NCBI RefSeq assembly: GCF_000616095.1
Contig: NZ_BAMS01000001.1
Location: forward strand, 1,426,001 to 1,490,000
Reading direction: 5' to 3'
Length of the DNA stretch: 64,000 nucleotides
From: Sneathiella glossodoripedis JCM 23214
GTDB lineage: Bacteria > Pseudomonadota > Alphaproteobacteria > Sneathiellales > Sneathiellaceae
Shown here in pieces: positions 54,072-62,487 of this stretch (positions within the stretch are counted from its first letter, which is position 1; each line of letters begins with the position of its first letter). A program made the position numbers and the translations under genes. The notes below the pieces were generated by a model, which saw only the letters and a program-made list of their open reading frames with translations, was not told the DNA's origin and did not search any database.

Positions 54072-55403
54072 TTACTCTTTCTTGCTTTCAAAGAGAGACG
54101 TAAGAACGCCGCAGGCGGCCATTAGTTCGTCTGGAGTGGGCGGGGCTAATGCAAGCCTCACGAAGTTTGGCGCGTGCCCCCGTGTGACCGCAAATGCGGA
54201 ACCTGGCGTAATCGCGATACCCAAATCTTTTGCGGCTTGGGCATAGCTTTCGGCCCTCCAATGTGCAGGTAAGTGTATTACCAGATGATACGCAAGAGGG
54301 TTCGCTGTAATTCTCAACCTTTTCAACTTCGCCTGAACGAGGGATTGTCGGTTTTGCGCATCAGCACGCTTTTCGGCTATTAGGACTTGCGCGCTGCCAT
54401 TCAAAAGACATCTCACACCAAACTCAAGGGAGAAGCGTTGTGGTGCCCAAGCGCCTGACTTCAAGGCAGTAGCCATCGGTTCAATTAAATGCTTTGGGAC
54501 GCTTGCAAATCCGAACGAAAGGCCAGGGGAAATAATCTTTGAAAGACTATTCACGACAATAACTTTGTCGGGTGCAAATGCCGCTAGCGGAGGGGGTGCG
54601 TTTTCATCCAGAAACGCATAAATTCTATCTTCCACTGCAACAGGAGCGCCGGGTTGGTTAAGAATTTTAGCGATTTCGGATCTGCGTTGTGCGCTCATAG
54701 TGTGGCCTAGTGGGTTCTGTAATGTAGGTTGCAGATAGACCGCATGCAGAGGTGTACCACGATGTATTTGTTCAAGCCGATCCGGACGCATGCCTTCGTT
54801 GTCACATGCCACGGGCACCGCTTTTACCCCCAGTCTCGCGGCGATAGCGACTGCAACTGGATAGCTTGTTTCCTCAAACCCAATTCTACCACCTATGGGG
54901 GCAAGCGCAGAAAATGCTCCTGCGATCGACTGGCGCCCATTGCCAGAGAATAGAAATGAGTCCGGCTCAGGGTTCCAATCCTGACTGGACGATGCCGTCG
55001 CAACGGCACCCTTGGCGTGCTCATCACCCAACACTGTCGCTGCCTGCATCGCGGTGTGTAATACATCATCCCGCGAAGCCAATGTTGCTAGAATTGGTGC
55101 GAGCAATTGGTGCTGATCTGGCAGTATTGGATAGTTAGATTCCATATTAATGCTAATCTGTCTTGGTTCAGCCAGCGTGGGTTCATAGCGCGGCGATGTT
55201 GCTCGGACGAAAGTGCCACGGCCAACTTCACCGTCGATTAGACCAAGACGTTTGAGTTCAGCATATACCCGCCCCGCTGTAGATGGAGCTATTCCCTTTT
55301 CATAAGCGAAAATCCGTTGAGGCGGCAGACGATCTCCAGGAAGGAGGTGGCCTGCAGCGATGTTTGCCGCAACTTCTTTCGCAATCTTTCGATAGTCAGT
55401 CAT
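54072..55403 (-). CDS. MocR-type (GntR HTH + aminotransferase) regulator
   Basis: 443 residues. The N-terminal GntR winged helix (KIAKEVAANIAAGHLLPGDR, then LPPQRIFAYEKGIAPSTAGR and VYAELKRLGLIDGEVGRGTF) is fused to a class I aminotransferase fold with the PLP-lysine in VNSLSKIISPGLSFGF and YLQPTLQNPLGHTMS before it. Such PdxR/GabR-like proteins sense PLP or amino compounds. Divergent from the DJ-1 gene over direct repeats, so it probably controls that gene. The pair is flanked by direct repeats of a binding-protein gene. Confidence 0.9.
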   Translation of the reverse strand: MTDYRKIAKEVAANIAAGHLLPGDRLPPQRIFAYEKGIAPSTAGRVYAELKRLGLIDGEVGRGTFVRATSPRYEPTLAEPRQISINMESNYPILPDQHQLLAPILATLASRDDVLHTAMQAATVLGDEHAKGAVATASSSQDWNPEPDSFLFSGNGRQSIAGAFSALAPIGGRIGFEETSYPVAVAIAARLGVKAVPVACDNEGMRPDRLEQIHRGTPLHAVYLQPTLQNPLGHTMSAQRRSEIAKILNQPGAPVAVEDRIYAFLDENAPPPLAAFAPDKVIVVNSLSKIISPGLSFGFASVPKHLIEPMATALKSGAWAPQRFSLEFGVRCLLNGSAQVLIAEKRADAQNRQSLVQAKLKRLRITANPLAYHLVIHLPAHWRAESYAQAAKDLGIAITPGSAFAVTRGHAPNFVRLALAPPTPDELMAACGVLTSLFESKKE

Positions 55404-55406
55404 TAA

Positions 55407-55439
55407 ATTGCACCGAGTACATTGTAATTATTGCACCGA
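55407..55439. promoter_or_regulatory. Direct repeat operator between MocR and DJ-1 genes
   Basis: ATTGCACCGA occurs at 55407-55416 and again at 55430-55439, same orientation, 23 bp apart (about two helical turns). MocR regulators are known to bind direct repeats, so this is the likely operator. Confidence 0.6.
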
Positions 55440-55498
55440 TATTCAGCATGTGACGTTATCGGTGTTTAGTAAAGTTTGGAATTAAGGAATTTACACCA

Positions 55499-56101
55499 AT
55501 GCAGATAGCAATACTCACATTCGATGGCTTCAATGAACTGGACTCTTTTATTGCATCAGGGATTCTCAACAGAATGAGGCCAAAAGGATGGAAAGCATTT
55601 ATTACCAGCCCATCGGAATCTGTGACCTCTATGAACGGGGTTACTGTTCAGGCAGAGCGACCCTTAGAGTTCGCATCGCGTGCGGATGCGGTTCTTATTG
55701 GTAGCGGTATGAAAACACGAGAGATTGTTCAAAATCGGGACCTGCTTGGCCGAATTCGACTTGACCCGGAAAGTCAAATCATCGGAGCGCAGTGTTCAGG
55801 AACACTAATCCTCTCCAAACTCGGACTTGTCGATGACTTGCCGGTTTGCACAGACCTCACGACGAAACCCTGGGTCGTCGAAGCTGGTGTTAGAGTGCTT
55901 GATCAACCATTCTACGCCAATGGTAATATCGGCACCGCTGGAGGATGCCTCGCGTCTCAATATCTTGCTGCTTGGGTGATAATGCACGGGGGTAGTAGAG
56001 AGGATGCGCGGGCAGCTCTTCATTATGTGGCTCCTGTGGGTCAAAAAGATGAGTATGTGACCCGAGCGATCGAAACAGTGAGCTCGTTTCTGCCCAAATG
56101 A
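55499..56101 (+). CDS. DJ-1/PfpI-family glutamine-amidotransferase-like protein
   Basis: 200 residues. MQIAILTFDGFNELDSFIAS is the family's start, with the conserved Glu (NELD), and IIGAQCSGTLILSKLGLVDD holds the nucleophile-elbow Cys (AQCSG) of class I amidotransferase-like folds. Members include isocyanide hydratases, chaperones and proteases; InhA/isonitrile hydratase-like is a fair guess because of the DFFIASG-type start. AAGGAA precedes the ATG. Likely the regulated target of the divergent MocR. Confidence 0.87.
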   Translation: MQIAILTFDGFNELDSFIASGILNRMRPKGWKAFITSPSESVTSMNGVTVQAERPLEFASRADAVLIGSGMKTREIVQNRDLLGRIRLDPESQIIGAQCSGTLILSKLGLVDDLPVCTDLTTKPWVVEAGVRVLDQPFYANGNIGTAGGCLASQYLAAWVIMHGGSREDARAALHYVAPVGQKDEYVTRAIETVSSFLPK

Positions 56102-56161
56102 CCTCTTTAATTTGAAAGCGGCAAAGCATCTTTAAAGGTTCTAATTCGAACCTTCACGGAT

Positions 56162-56926
56162 CTAATTTAACGGTAATAGGGATGGAATATTTAGATGTCC
56201 CAGTATTTTTTGCAGTGTGTCGTCGCCATTGAATTTGTCGATGGCGATGTTGACGGATTTAATAAATCTATCAGTTTCCTCAGAATTTCGGCACACGAGC
56301 CTTACGGGTGTGGCAGTAATCTCATAGGAAACAGAAAGATTGCCGGTGTTGATTGAATAATTTTTCATAGTGATGAAGATATCCGGTGTCCATGCGAGTA
56401 TCGCATCTACTCTTCTGTTTTTGATGAGCCGGATTTTTGTGTCCTGATCAGGTACCAGCATAACTTTTGCACCTAATGAACGCAGCTTTTCTTCCATATG
56501 GGATCCATTCAACAGGGCAACGTTTTTGTTCTTCAGCTCAGAAAGGTCATTTAACTTTGGTTCGTCAATATGGGTGATGACGATATGAGAGCTGTTAAAC
56601 ACAGCGCTGGACTCTAAAAATCTTTCGTTGCTTTGCATAAGTTTGTTTAGCAATTGAGCATCCAGTGCCCAGACACAATCAATCTGGCGGGACTGAAATT
56701 CGCGGATTAGTCGGCGCAGGGGAAGGACTTTAAAAGTAAAGTGGTTTTCTTTGCCAGACATAAGTGCATTTAGAATATCAGGGTATATCCCCGTGTTATC
56801 CAATGTCTGAATTCCATCGCCAAGCTCTGGTGACGAAATCCTGATAACTTGTTCAGCCTCTTCATTAGAGTAGGCGGGGAAACACGTAAGAAAGATTATG
56901 GGTATCATCAATAGAAAACGCATCAC
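56162..56926 (-). CDS. Periplasmic SBP_bac_3-like protein, orphan
   Basis: 254 residues with an N-terminal signal peptide (MRFLLMIPIIFLTCFPAYSN, cleavage near YSN-EEA). IRISSPELGDGIQTLDNTGI and YPDILNALMSGKENHFTFKV, RQIDCVWALDAQLLNKLM and LAWTPDIFITMKNYSIN follow the type-3 binding-protein fold. No transporter genes adjacent. Its C-terminal 40 residues also occur as a 110-bp remnant at 53940-54060, on the other side of the MocR/DJ-1 pair. The ligand is unknown. Confidence 0.78.
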   Translation of the reverse strand: MMRFLLMIPIIFLTCFPAYSNEEAEQVIRISSPELGDGIQTLDNTGIYPDILNALMSGKENHFTFKVLPLRRLIREFQSRQIDCVWALDAQLLNKLMQSNERFLESSAVFNSSHIVITHIDEPKLNDLSELKNKNVALLNGSHMEEKLRSLGAKVMLVPDQDTKIRLIKNRRVDAILAWTPDIFITMKNYSINTGNLSVSYEITATPVRLVCRNSEETDRFIKSVNIAIDKFNGDDTLQKILGHLNIPSLLPLN

Positions 56927-57177
56927 CGCTCAATCCATCTTGATAGGTATGGGGGAGTAAGACATTATATTAGTTTTAATTGGAATAATTCAAGAATGAG
57001 AGGCTCAAATAAACTGGCCAAACTGAAAACGGGGTGACTTTGAAGTTCTCAAAAGTGAGTCATCGCAGGGCAGAATTTGAAATTCCGGCCGGTTAAATAT
57101 TTTTCAGATTATTGAAATGTTTAACATTTATTCACTCTCTCGCATTAATAGGACTATATTGTAGTTGTGGGTGAGGG

Positions 57178-59136
57178 GTGTCGGGGTCCTTCCTGTTTAA
57201 ATTGGGTCCATCCTTGGCAAGTGGGATATCAGGAAGTCTGATGGTTATAGGGGAAATTATACTTTTTTTATGCATCGCGTTTTGCTTTGTCTTTTTTGCG
57301 CTGCGTATGAAACGCTACAGGCGTATTCACAAAGGGGTTAGCTTTATTACAGTTGGGCTTGCACTCGTTGCGCTAGGTGCATTGATCGATGCACTCTTCA
57401 TGGGGCCAAATATTTTGTATGCCCCTATGGAAATCAGCAAACGTGTATCTGAACTGTATGTGGTGTTCGCCTATTTGCCAGGCACACTTTCGGTTGCGAT
57501 TGGCGTTGCCGTGTTCTTTCCCGCTGTGTCCCGTCTGACCGAAGAAATTGATAGAAGTGATCAGATTACACGCAGGCTGAAATCACAAGCTGAGGATCTG
57601 CAGGCTGCAAAGCGTAGAGCAGAGGCAGCCGAGGATGTTCTTTTTGAAGCACTTGAATCCATCTCGGAAGCCTTCATCATTTTTGATGAGGAAGATCGTG
57701 TTGTCGCTTTTAACTCAAGATATCGTGACCTTTTCGAAGATGTCGGCGATGCATTGCAACCGGGCGTGACTTTTGAAGAATTGATCCGCCATCAGGCTGC
57801 AGTCCAAAATAGTTTTGACGATCCAGCAGAGCTTGAAGAGTGGATTGAAAAACGCCTAAATGAACACAGAAACCCCGTTGGCTCCCGTGAGCAGGTTTTT
57901 GGTAATGGCGATGTTTACCGATTGACTGAGGTTAAAACACCATCTGGTGGGACTGTGGCTGTTCGTACAAACATTACTGATTTGCGAACTCGTGAAAAAG
58001 CCTTGAGGGTTATTAACGAACGTCTGCAAGAAGCTCAGTTGGTCGCTCATATTGGGCATTGGTCCTATGATATTAAAAATGACCGCCATGACTGGTCCGA
58101 TGAAATTTCCCGTATCATGGGCTATGACCCCGATACGCTCGAAGTGAAAACCTCTGCCTATTTAGCGCGGGTACATCCCGAAGATCTTGAGCATATGCGT
58201 TCCGTTGTGAGGCAAGCACAGCAAAGTGAACAGGATTACGAACTGGATTATCGGATGGTTCGCCCCAACGGGGAAATTGTCCATGTCCGTGAGATTGGCA
58301 GGGTGCAAAAAGACGAAAACGGAGAGACCGAGTTTTACAGAGGAACAATTCAGGACATTAGTGCGCAATATGAGGCTCAGATGGAGCTTCTTGATGCGAA
58401 AATGAAAGCTGAAGAAGGGACTAAGGCAAAATCCCTGTTCCTTGCAAATATGAGCCATGAATTGCGAACTCCGCTCAATGCCATTATTGGTTTTGCTGAA
58501 GTCATTACAAAAGAAATTTTTGGACCGATCAATAATGACAAATATCGGGAATATTCGGGTAACATTCTGGCATCAGGTCAACATCTGTTGTCTTTGATAA
58601 ACGATATTCTTGATTTTTCCCGTTTGGAAGCCGGGAAATACGAACTTGAAGAAGAAGACGTCGATGTCCAATCAGTTGTCAAATGGACGGAGCTTTTATT
58701 GGCATCCAAGGCGCTGGAGAAGGATATTCGTCTTACCTATGATGTCCCTGATGATTTGATATTTATTGGTGATGAGCGAAAATTCAAACAGGTATTGATC
58801 AACCTGACGAATAACGCCATCAAATTCACGCCTAACTCTGGTGAGATCCATATTTTTACTGAAACTCGTCATCCCGCATATTTCAGCCTTTTTGTGAGGG
58901 ATAACGGAATCGGTATTGAAGAACATGAGCTTGAGATGGTGATGAAACCGTTTGTGCGTACCTTGAACTCTCAAACACGCTCAATTGAAGGTACGGGGCT
59001 TGGCCTTCCGCTTTCCAAGTCGATCATAGAGCTACACGGCGGAGAACTGCTGATTGAGAGCCAGATTGATCACGGGACCTGCGTAGAAATCAGGATACCA
59101 AAAACACTTTGTAAAAAACTTGCAAAAAGTGCTTGA
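57178..59136 (+). CDS. Membrane-bound sensor histidine kinase (PAS-PAS-HisKA-HATPase)
   Basis: 652 residues. Three hydrophobic helices at the start (VIGEIILFLCIAFCFVFFAL, GLALVALGALIDALFMG, LPGTLSVAIGVAVFF), a short coiled coil (RRLKSQAEDLQAAKRRAEAA), a PAS domain about 158-270 (EALESISEAFIIFDEEDRVV), a PAS_3 domain about 280-400 (VAHIGHWSYDIKNDRHDWSD), HisKA with His427 (SHELRTPLNAIIGFAEVITK), and HATPase (LINLTNNAIKFTPN, DNGIGIEEHE, GTGLGLPLSK). GTG start at 57178 after GAGGG. No response regulator follows; an alphaproteobacterial orphan kinase. Confidence 0.9.
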   Translation: MSGSFLFKLGPSLASGISGSLMVIGEIILFLCIAFCFVFFALRMKRYRRIHKGVSFITVGLALVALGALIDALFMGPNILYAPMEISKRVSELYVVFAYLPGTLSVAIGVAVFFPAVSRLTEEIDRSDQITRRLKSQAEDLQAAKRRAEAAEDVLFEALESISEAFIIFDEEDRVVAFNSRYRDLFEDVGDALQPGVTFEELIRHQAAVQNSFDDPAELEEWIEKRLNEHRNPVGSREQVFGNGDVYRLTEVKTPSGGTVAVRTNITDLRTREKALRVINERLQEAQLVAHIGHWSYDIKNDRHDWSDEISRIMGYDPDTLEVKTSAYLARVHPEDLEHMRSVVRQAQQSEQDYELDYRMVRPNGEIVHVREIGRVQKDENGETEFYRGTIQDISAQYEAQMELLDAKMKAEEGTKAKSLFLANMSHELRTPLNAIIGFAEVITKEIFGPINNDKYREYSGNILASGQHLLSLINDILDFSRLEAGKYELEEEDVDVQSVVKWTELLLASKALEKDIRLTYDVPDDLIFIGDERKFKQVLINLTNNAIKFTPNSGEIHIFTETRHPAYFSLFVRDNGIGIEEHELEMVMKPFVRTLNSQTRSIEGTGLGLPLSKSIIELHGGELLIESQIDHGTCVEIRIPKTLCKKLAKSA

Positions 59137-59295
59137 TTTATCTTCCGATTTATCGCAAATGCAGTTTTGACAATTTGATGGACTTAGCCGCTCTACATTT
59201 CTACGTGAAATGGGACCTAACATACGGCGACTGATCAGGTTGTTATTTTCGAACAATTTGATATGTCCACCTGTATGCGAGTAGGAAAATCCGTT

Positions 59296-60477
59296 ATGCA
59301 GTATGTTAGGCCCTCCCTGAAAGCCGAAGTGTGCAACCAAGGGGTATTTAAAGGACTGAACGTCTATTCTTCAGCAGGTGAAGCAGTGCTTGCGGAGAAT
59401 TGCAACGACGCTGTCCATATTATATTCCCTGAAAAACTGGCAGAAAAAGCCAGTATCTTCCTGAATAAATTTCCAGGCGACTGTCTGTTCGCCATGAAAT
59501 CCAACCCCCATCCCGTCGTTCTTGAAACCTTGTGGGATTGCGGTTTGCGCCGGTTCGAAGTCGCGTCATTGCGCGAAATTGAATATGTGACTTCCCATTT
59601 TCCGGGCGCTGAAATCTATTTCATGCATCCTATCAAAAGCCGTAAAGCAATCCGTTTCGCTTATGATATGGGTGTGCGCAATTTTGCCTTCGACTGCCTT
59701 GAAGAATTGGTCAAGATTGAAGAGGAAACTTTACATGCACCTGATCTGAACCTGTTTTTGCGGGTTCGTGTCGATCAGACAAATGCGGCACATCCTTTGA
59801 GCAATAAATTTGGCGCAAGCCTGATGGAAGCTCCTTTGCTGTTGCAACGTGCTGATGCCAATGCTGCAAAAATTGGGGTTACCTTCCATGTGGGTTCGCA
59901 GTGCATGGAGCCGGACTCATATGTTCATGCTATCGAGCAGGTTGCCCTCATGCTTGAGCAAAGCGGTGTTGAGATCGATGCTTTGGATGTGGGGGGTGGT
60001 TATCCTGTATTCTATCCGGGAATGGAGACCGCTCCGCTCGAAGATTATTTTGCTGCAATCGAAAAGGCGCTAAATGATAACGGTTTCGCGGACCTTCAGA
60101 TCCTGTGCGAACCCGGCCGGGCACTTGTTGCCGAAAGCGGCGCGGTTGCAGCGCGTGTAGAAATGCGCAAAGATGCGCAGCTATACCTTAATGATGGTAC
60201 GTACGGATCCCTTTTTGACGCAGGCACACCGGCCTGGTCCTATCCGCTCGAACTGGTGAGTACAGCCGGGGAGGGCGATCCCTCAAAGGGGGTAGTTGCC
60301 TTTAAACTGTTCGGTCCAACATGCGATAGCCTTGACGTTATGCATGGTCCCTTTATGCTGCCCGACAGTATCGAAGAGGGCGACTGGATCGTTTTCCACC
60401 ATCTGGGTGCATATGGCTTTGCCATGCAAACCCAGTTCAATGGCTTTTATTCGGAAACCGCTGTAGCGGTATTGTGA
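59296..60477 (+). CDS. Type III PLP-dependent decarboxylase (ornithine/arginine-type)
   Basis: 393 residues from the ATG at 59296 (AGGA 9 nt before; ATG at 59263 lacks a binding site). Alanine-racemase fold with PLP-lysine 68 in FAMKSNPHP and catalytic Cys343 in FGPTCDSLDVM; both match eukaryote-like ornithine decarboxylases. HVGSQCMEPDSY and DVGGGYPVFYPGM are the phosphate-binding and dimer blocks. Ornithine is the common substrate, but lysine, arginine and diaminopimelate also occur in this family. First of three genes for polyamine making: speY follows 57 bp later and an agmatinase after it, so the decarboxylase may use arginine instead. Confidence 0.88.
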   Translation: MQYVRPSLKAEVCNQGVFKGLNVYSSAGEAVLAENCNDAVHIIFPEKLAEKASIFLNKFPGDCLFAMKSNPHPVVLETLWDCGLRRFEVASLREIEYVTSHFPGAEIYFMHPIKSRKAIRFAYDMGVRNFAFDCLEELVKIEEETLHAPDLNLFLRVRVDQTNAAHPLSNKFGASLMEAPLLLQRADANAAKIGVTFHVGSQCMEPDSYVHAIEQVALMLEQSGVEIDALDVGGGYPVFYPGMETAPLEDYFAAIEKALNDNGFADLQILCEPGRALVAESGAVAARVEMRKDAQLYLNDGTYGSLFDAGTPAWSYPLELVSTAGEGDPSKGVVAFKLFGPTCDSLDVMHGPFMLPDSIEEGDWIVFHHLGAYGFAMQTQFNGFYSETAVAVL

Positions 60478-60533
60478 ACAGCTTAATCTGCCAACCGTTG
60501 GCGTAATTTTAGACAGATTTCCCGGAGCTTGTG

Positions 60534-61574
60534 ATGACAGATACATCAAAGTCAGCCAAGAAGGCTGAACTCCTTTCAAAAACCGTCGAGCATATCGACA
60601 TTACATCTTTTGACGCCCGCCCGATCGTGAACGCGATGGACAAAATGTCTTTCACTTCACGCGATGTGGCGAGGGCAACCAAGATCCTGAACATGGCGCT
60701 CGAAGATAAAGAGTGTTCGCTGATATTGACACTGGCAGGTTCTACATCTGCCGGTGGGTGCATGCATGTCTATCGGGATATGGTTGCCAATGGCATGGTG
60801 GACGCCATTGTCGCAACTGGTGCATCTATCGTTGATATGGACTTTTTTGAGGCCCTTGGCTTCAAGCATTATCAGGGTAGTTCAACGGAAGATGATGGGC
60901 ATTTGCGCGACCTCTATATTGACCGCATCTACGACACTTATATCGACGAGGAAGAACTGCAAAAATGTGATGAAATCACAAAGCAGATCGCTGATGGGCT
61001 GGAACGTCGGCCTTACTCATCTCGTGAATATATCTGGGAAATGGGCAAGTGGTTGAAAGACAACGCGGTTAAAAAAGGGTCTCTCATCGAAACCTGCTAT
61101 GATCACAATGTCCCGATTTTTGTACCCGCTTTTTCTGACTGTTCCGCCGGTTTTGGTCTGGTAAAGCATCAGGTGGAAAACCCCGGAAATTATATGTCGA
61201 TTGACAGCGTTGCCGATTTCCGTGAACTGACAGATATCAAGATCAAAGCAGGTCGAACCGGTCTGTTTATGATCGGTGGCGGGGTGCCGAAAAACTTTGT
61301 GCAGGATACTGTTGTCTGCGCTGAAATTCTGGGGATCGAGGCTGAAATGCATAAATATGCGGTTCAGATCACGGTCGCTGATGTGCGCGATGGTGCCTGC
61401 TCTTCGTCAACACTGAAAGAAGCTTCCAGCTGGGGCAAAGTGGAGACAGCTTGGGAGCAGATGGTTTACGCCGAAGCAACAACTGTTGTTCCTCTGATCG
61501 CTTCCTCTCTGTACCATGACGGAAAATGGAAAGGCCGTGCAAAACGTGAATTTGCAAAGCTGTTTGAGAAATAA
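60534..61574 (+). CDS. speY: Deoxyhypusine-synthase-like protein (SpeY/homospermidine type)
   Basis: 346 residues. Bacterial deoxyhypusine synthase homologues make polyamines, not hypusine: SMVDAIVATGASIVDMDFFE-like ANGMVDAIVATGASIVDMDF is the NAD-binding core, HDNVPIFVPAF-type NVPIFVPAFSDCSAGFGLVK and IGGGVPKNFVQDT the active-site blocks, where the Lys of eukaryotic enzymes would sit. Residue-level tests were not possible. The ATG at 60534, not the GTG just before, is 6 nt behind GGAG. In Anabaena such a protein (SpeY), with agmatinase SpeB, makes homospermidine via a guanidino intermediate; the same pairing here suggests that route. Confidence 0.88.
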   Translation: MTDTSKSAKKAELLSKTVEHIDITSFDARPIVNAMDKMSFTSRDVARATKILNMALEDKECSLILTLAGSTSAGGCMHVYRDMVANGMVDAIVATGASIVDMDFFEALGFKHYQGSSTEDDGHLRDLYIDRIYDTYIDEEELQKCDEITKQIADGLERRPYSSREYIWEMGKWLKDNAVKKGSLIETCYDHNVPIFVPAFSDCSAGFGLVKHQVENPGNYMSIDSVADFRELTDIKIKAGRTGLFMIGGGVPKNFVQDTVVCAEILGIEAEMHKYAVQITVADVRDGACSSSTLKEASSWGKVETAWEQMVYAEATTVVPLIASSLYHDGKWKGRAKREFAKLFEK

Positions 61575-61580
61575 TACGCC

Positions 61581-62483
61581 ATGACCGCCAGCTTGAAACT
61601 CATGCCCTCAGAGCAGGGCTTTCTGGGATTGGAAGATGCGGACGCCTTCTCTTTTGAGGAGGCGAAAGCCGTGATTGTCCCATTTGGTCTTGAAGCGAGT
61701 GTCAGCTATGGCGGTGGCACTGCTTCAGGTCCAGCAGCGATGATCGAGGCAAGTCACCAGGTTGAACTGTTTGATGAGGAGTTTTGGCGTGAGACTTACC
61801 GTGATTATGGTGTTGTAACGCTTGAAAATAACCCTGTCGATGGCTCTGACATCCCAGCAGCCCTTTCAACACTGGAAGGGCTGACCCGATCTGTCTTGGA
61901 TGCTGGTAAATTTCCACTTGTTTTTGGTGGGGAACATAGCATTACACCCGGGGCCATTAGACCATTTTTGGATCGGTACCCGGATCTGATTGTGCTGCAT
62001 TTCGACGCCCATGCAGATCTTCGTGATGGATATGAAGGGGAGCATTACTCCCACGCTGCTGCTATTCGGCGTGTGTTAGATCACGAAGACTTGCCCATTG
62101 TCTCTGTCGGAATTCGCAATATCTCGGCAGAGGAAATTCCGTTCCTTGAAGCCAACCGGCACCGGATTACAATTCATTGGGGTAAGGATCGTCAAAGTTG
62201 GAATGTGGATGAAATTGTTGCGCCTTTAAAAGGCCGGCCAATTTATTTGACCTTTGACCTTGATGGTTTTGACAGCTCGCTGATGCCGGCAACCGGCACG
62301 CCGGAGCCGGGCGGCGTTTTTTGGGATGATGCAATGAATATCATTCGGGCCGCATCAAAACTTGGAACTATCGTTGGGGCGGATATTAACGAACTTGCAC
62401 CGATGAGTGGGTTTCACGCTCCCGATTTTCTGGCAGCAAAACTAGCTTATAAAATTCTGAGCTTTTCACTCTGTAAAAGCTGA
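61581..62483 (+). CDS. speB: Agmatinase-family ureohydrolase
   Basis: 300 residues of the arginase/agmatinase fold. Manganese ligands are in GGEHSI (His), LHFDAHADLRD (Asp, His, Asp) and LTFDLDGFDSS (two Asp). It hydrolyses guanidino groups, giving urea and an amine. Six bp after speY, hence one operon. With SpeY it would remove both guanidino groups from the condensed agmatine product; with ornithine-derived putrescine it would be redundant, a point in favour of an arginine route. Confidence 0.9.
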   Translation: MTASLKLMPSEQGFLGLEDADAFSFEEAKAVIVPFGLEASVSYGGGTASGPAAMIEASHQVELFDEEFWRETYRDYGVVTLENNPVDGSDIPAALSTLEGLTRSVLDAGKFPLVFGGEHSITPGAIRPFLDRYPDLIVLHFDAHADLRDGYEGEHYSHAAAIRRVLDHEDLPIVSVGIRNISAEEIPFLEANRHRITIHWGKDRQSWNVDEIVAPLKGRPIYLTFDLDGFDSSLMPATGTPEPGGVFWDDAMNIIRAASKLGTIVGADINELAPMSGFHAPDFLAAKLAYKILSFSLCKS

Positions 62484-62487
62484 TTTG

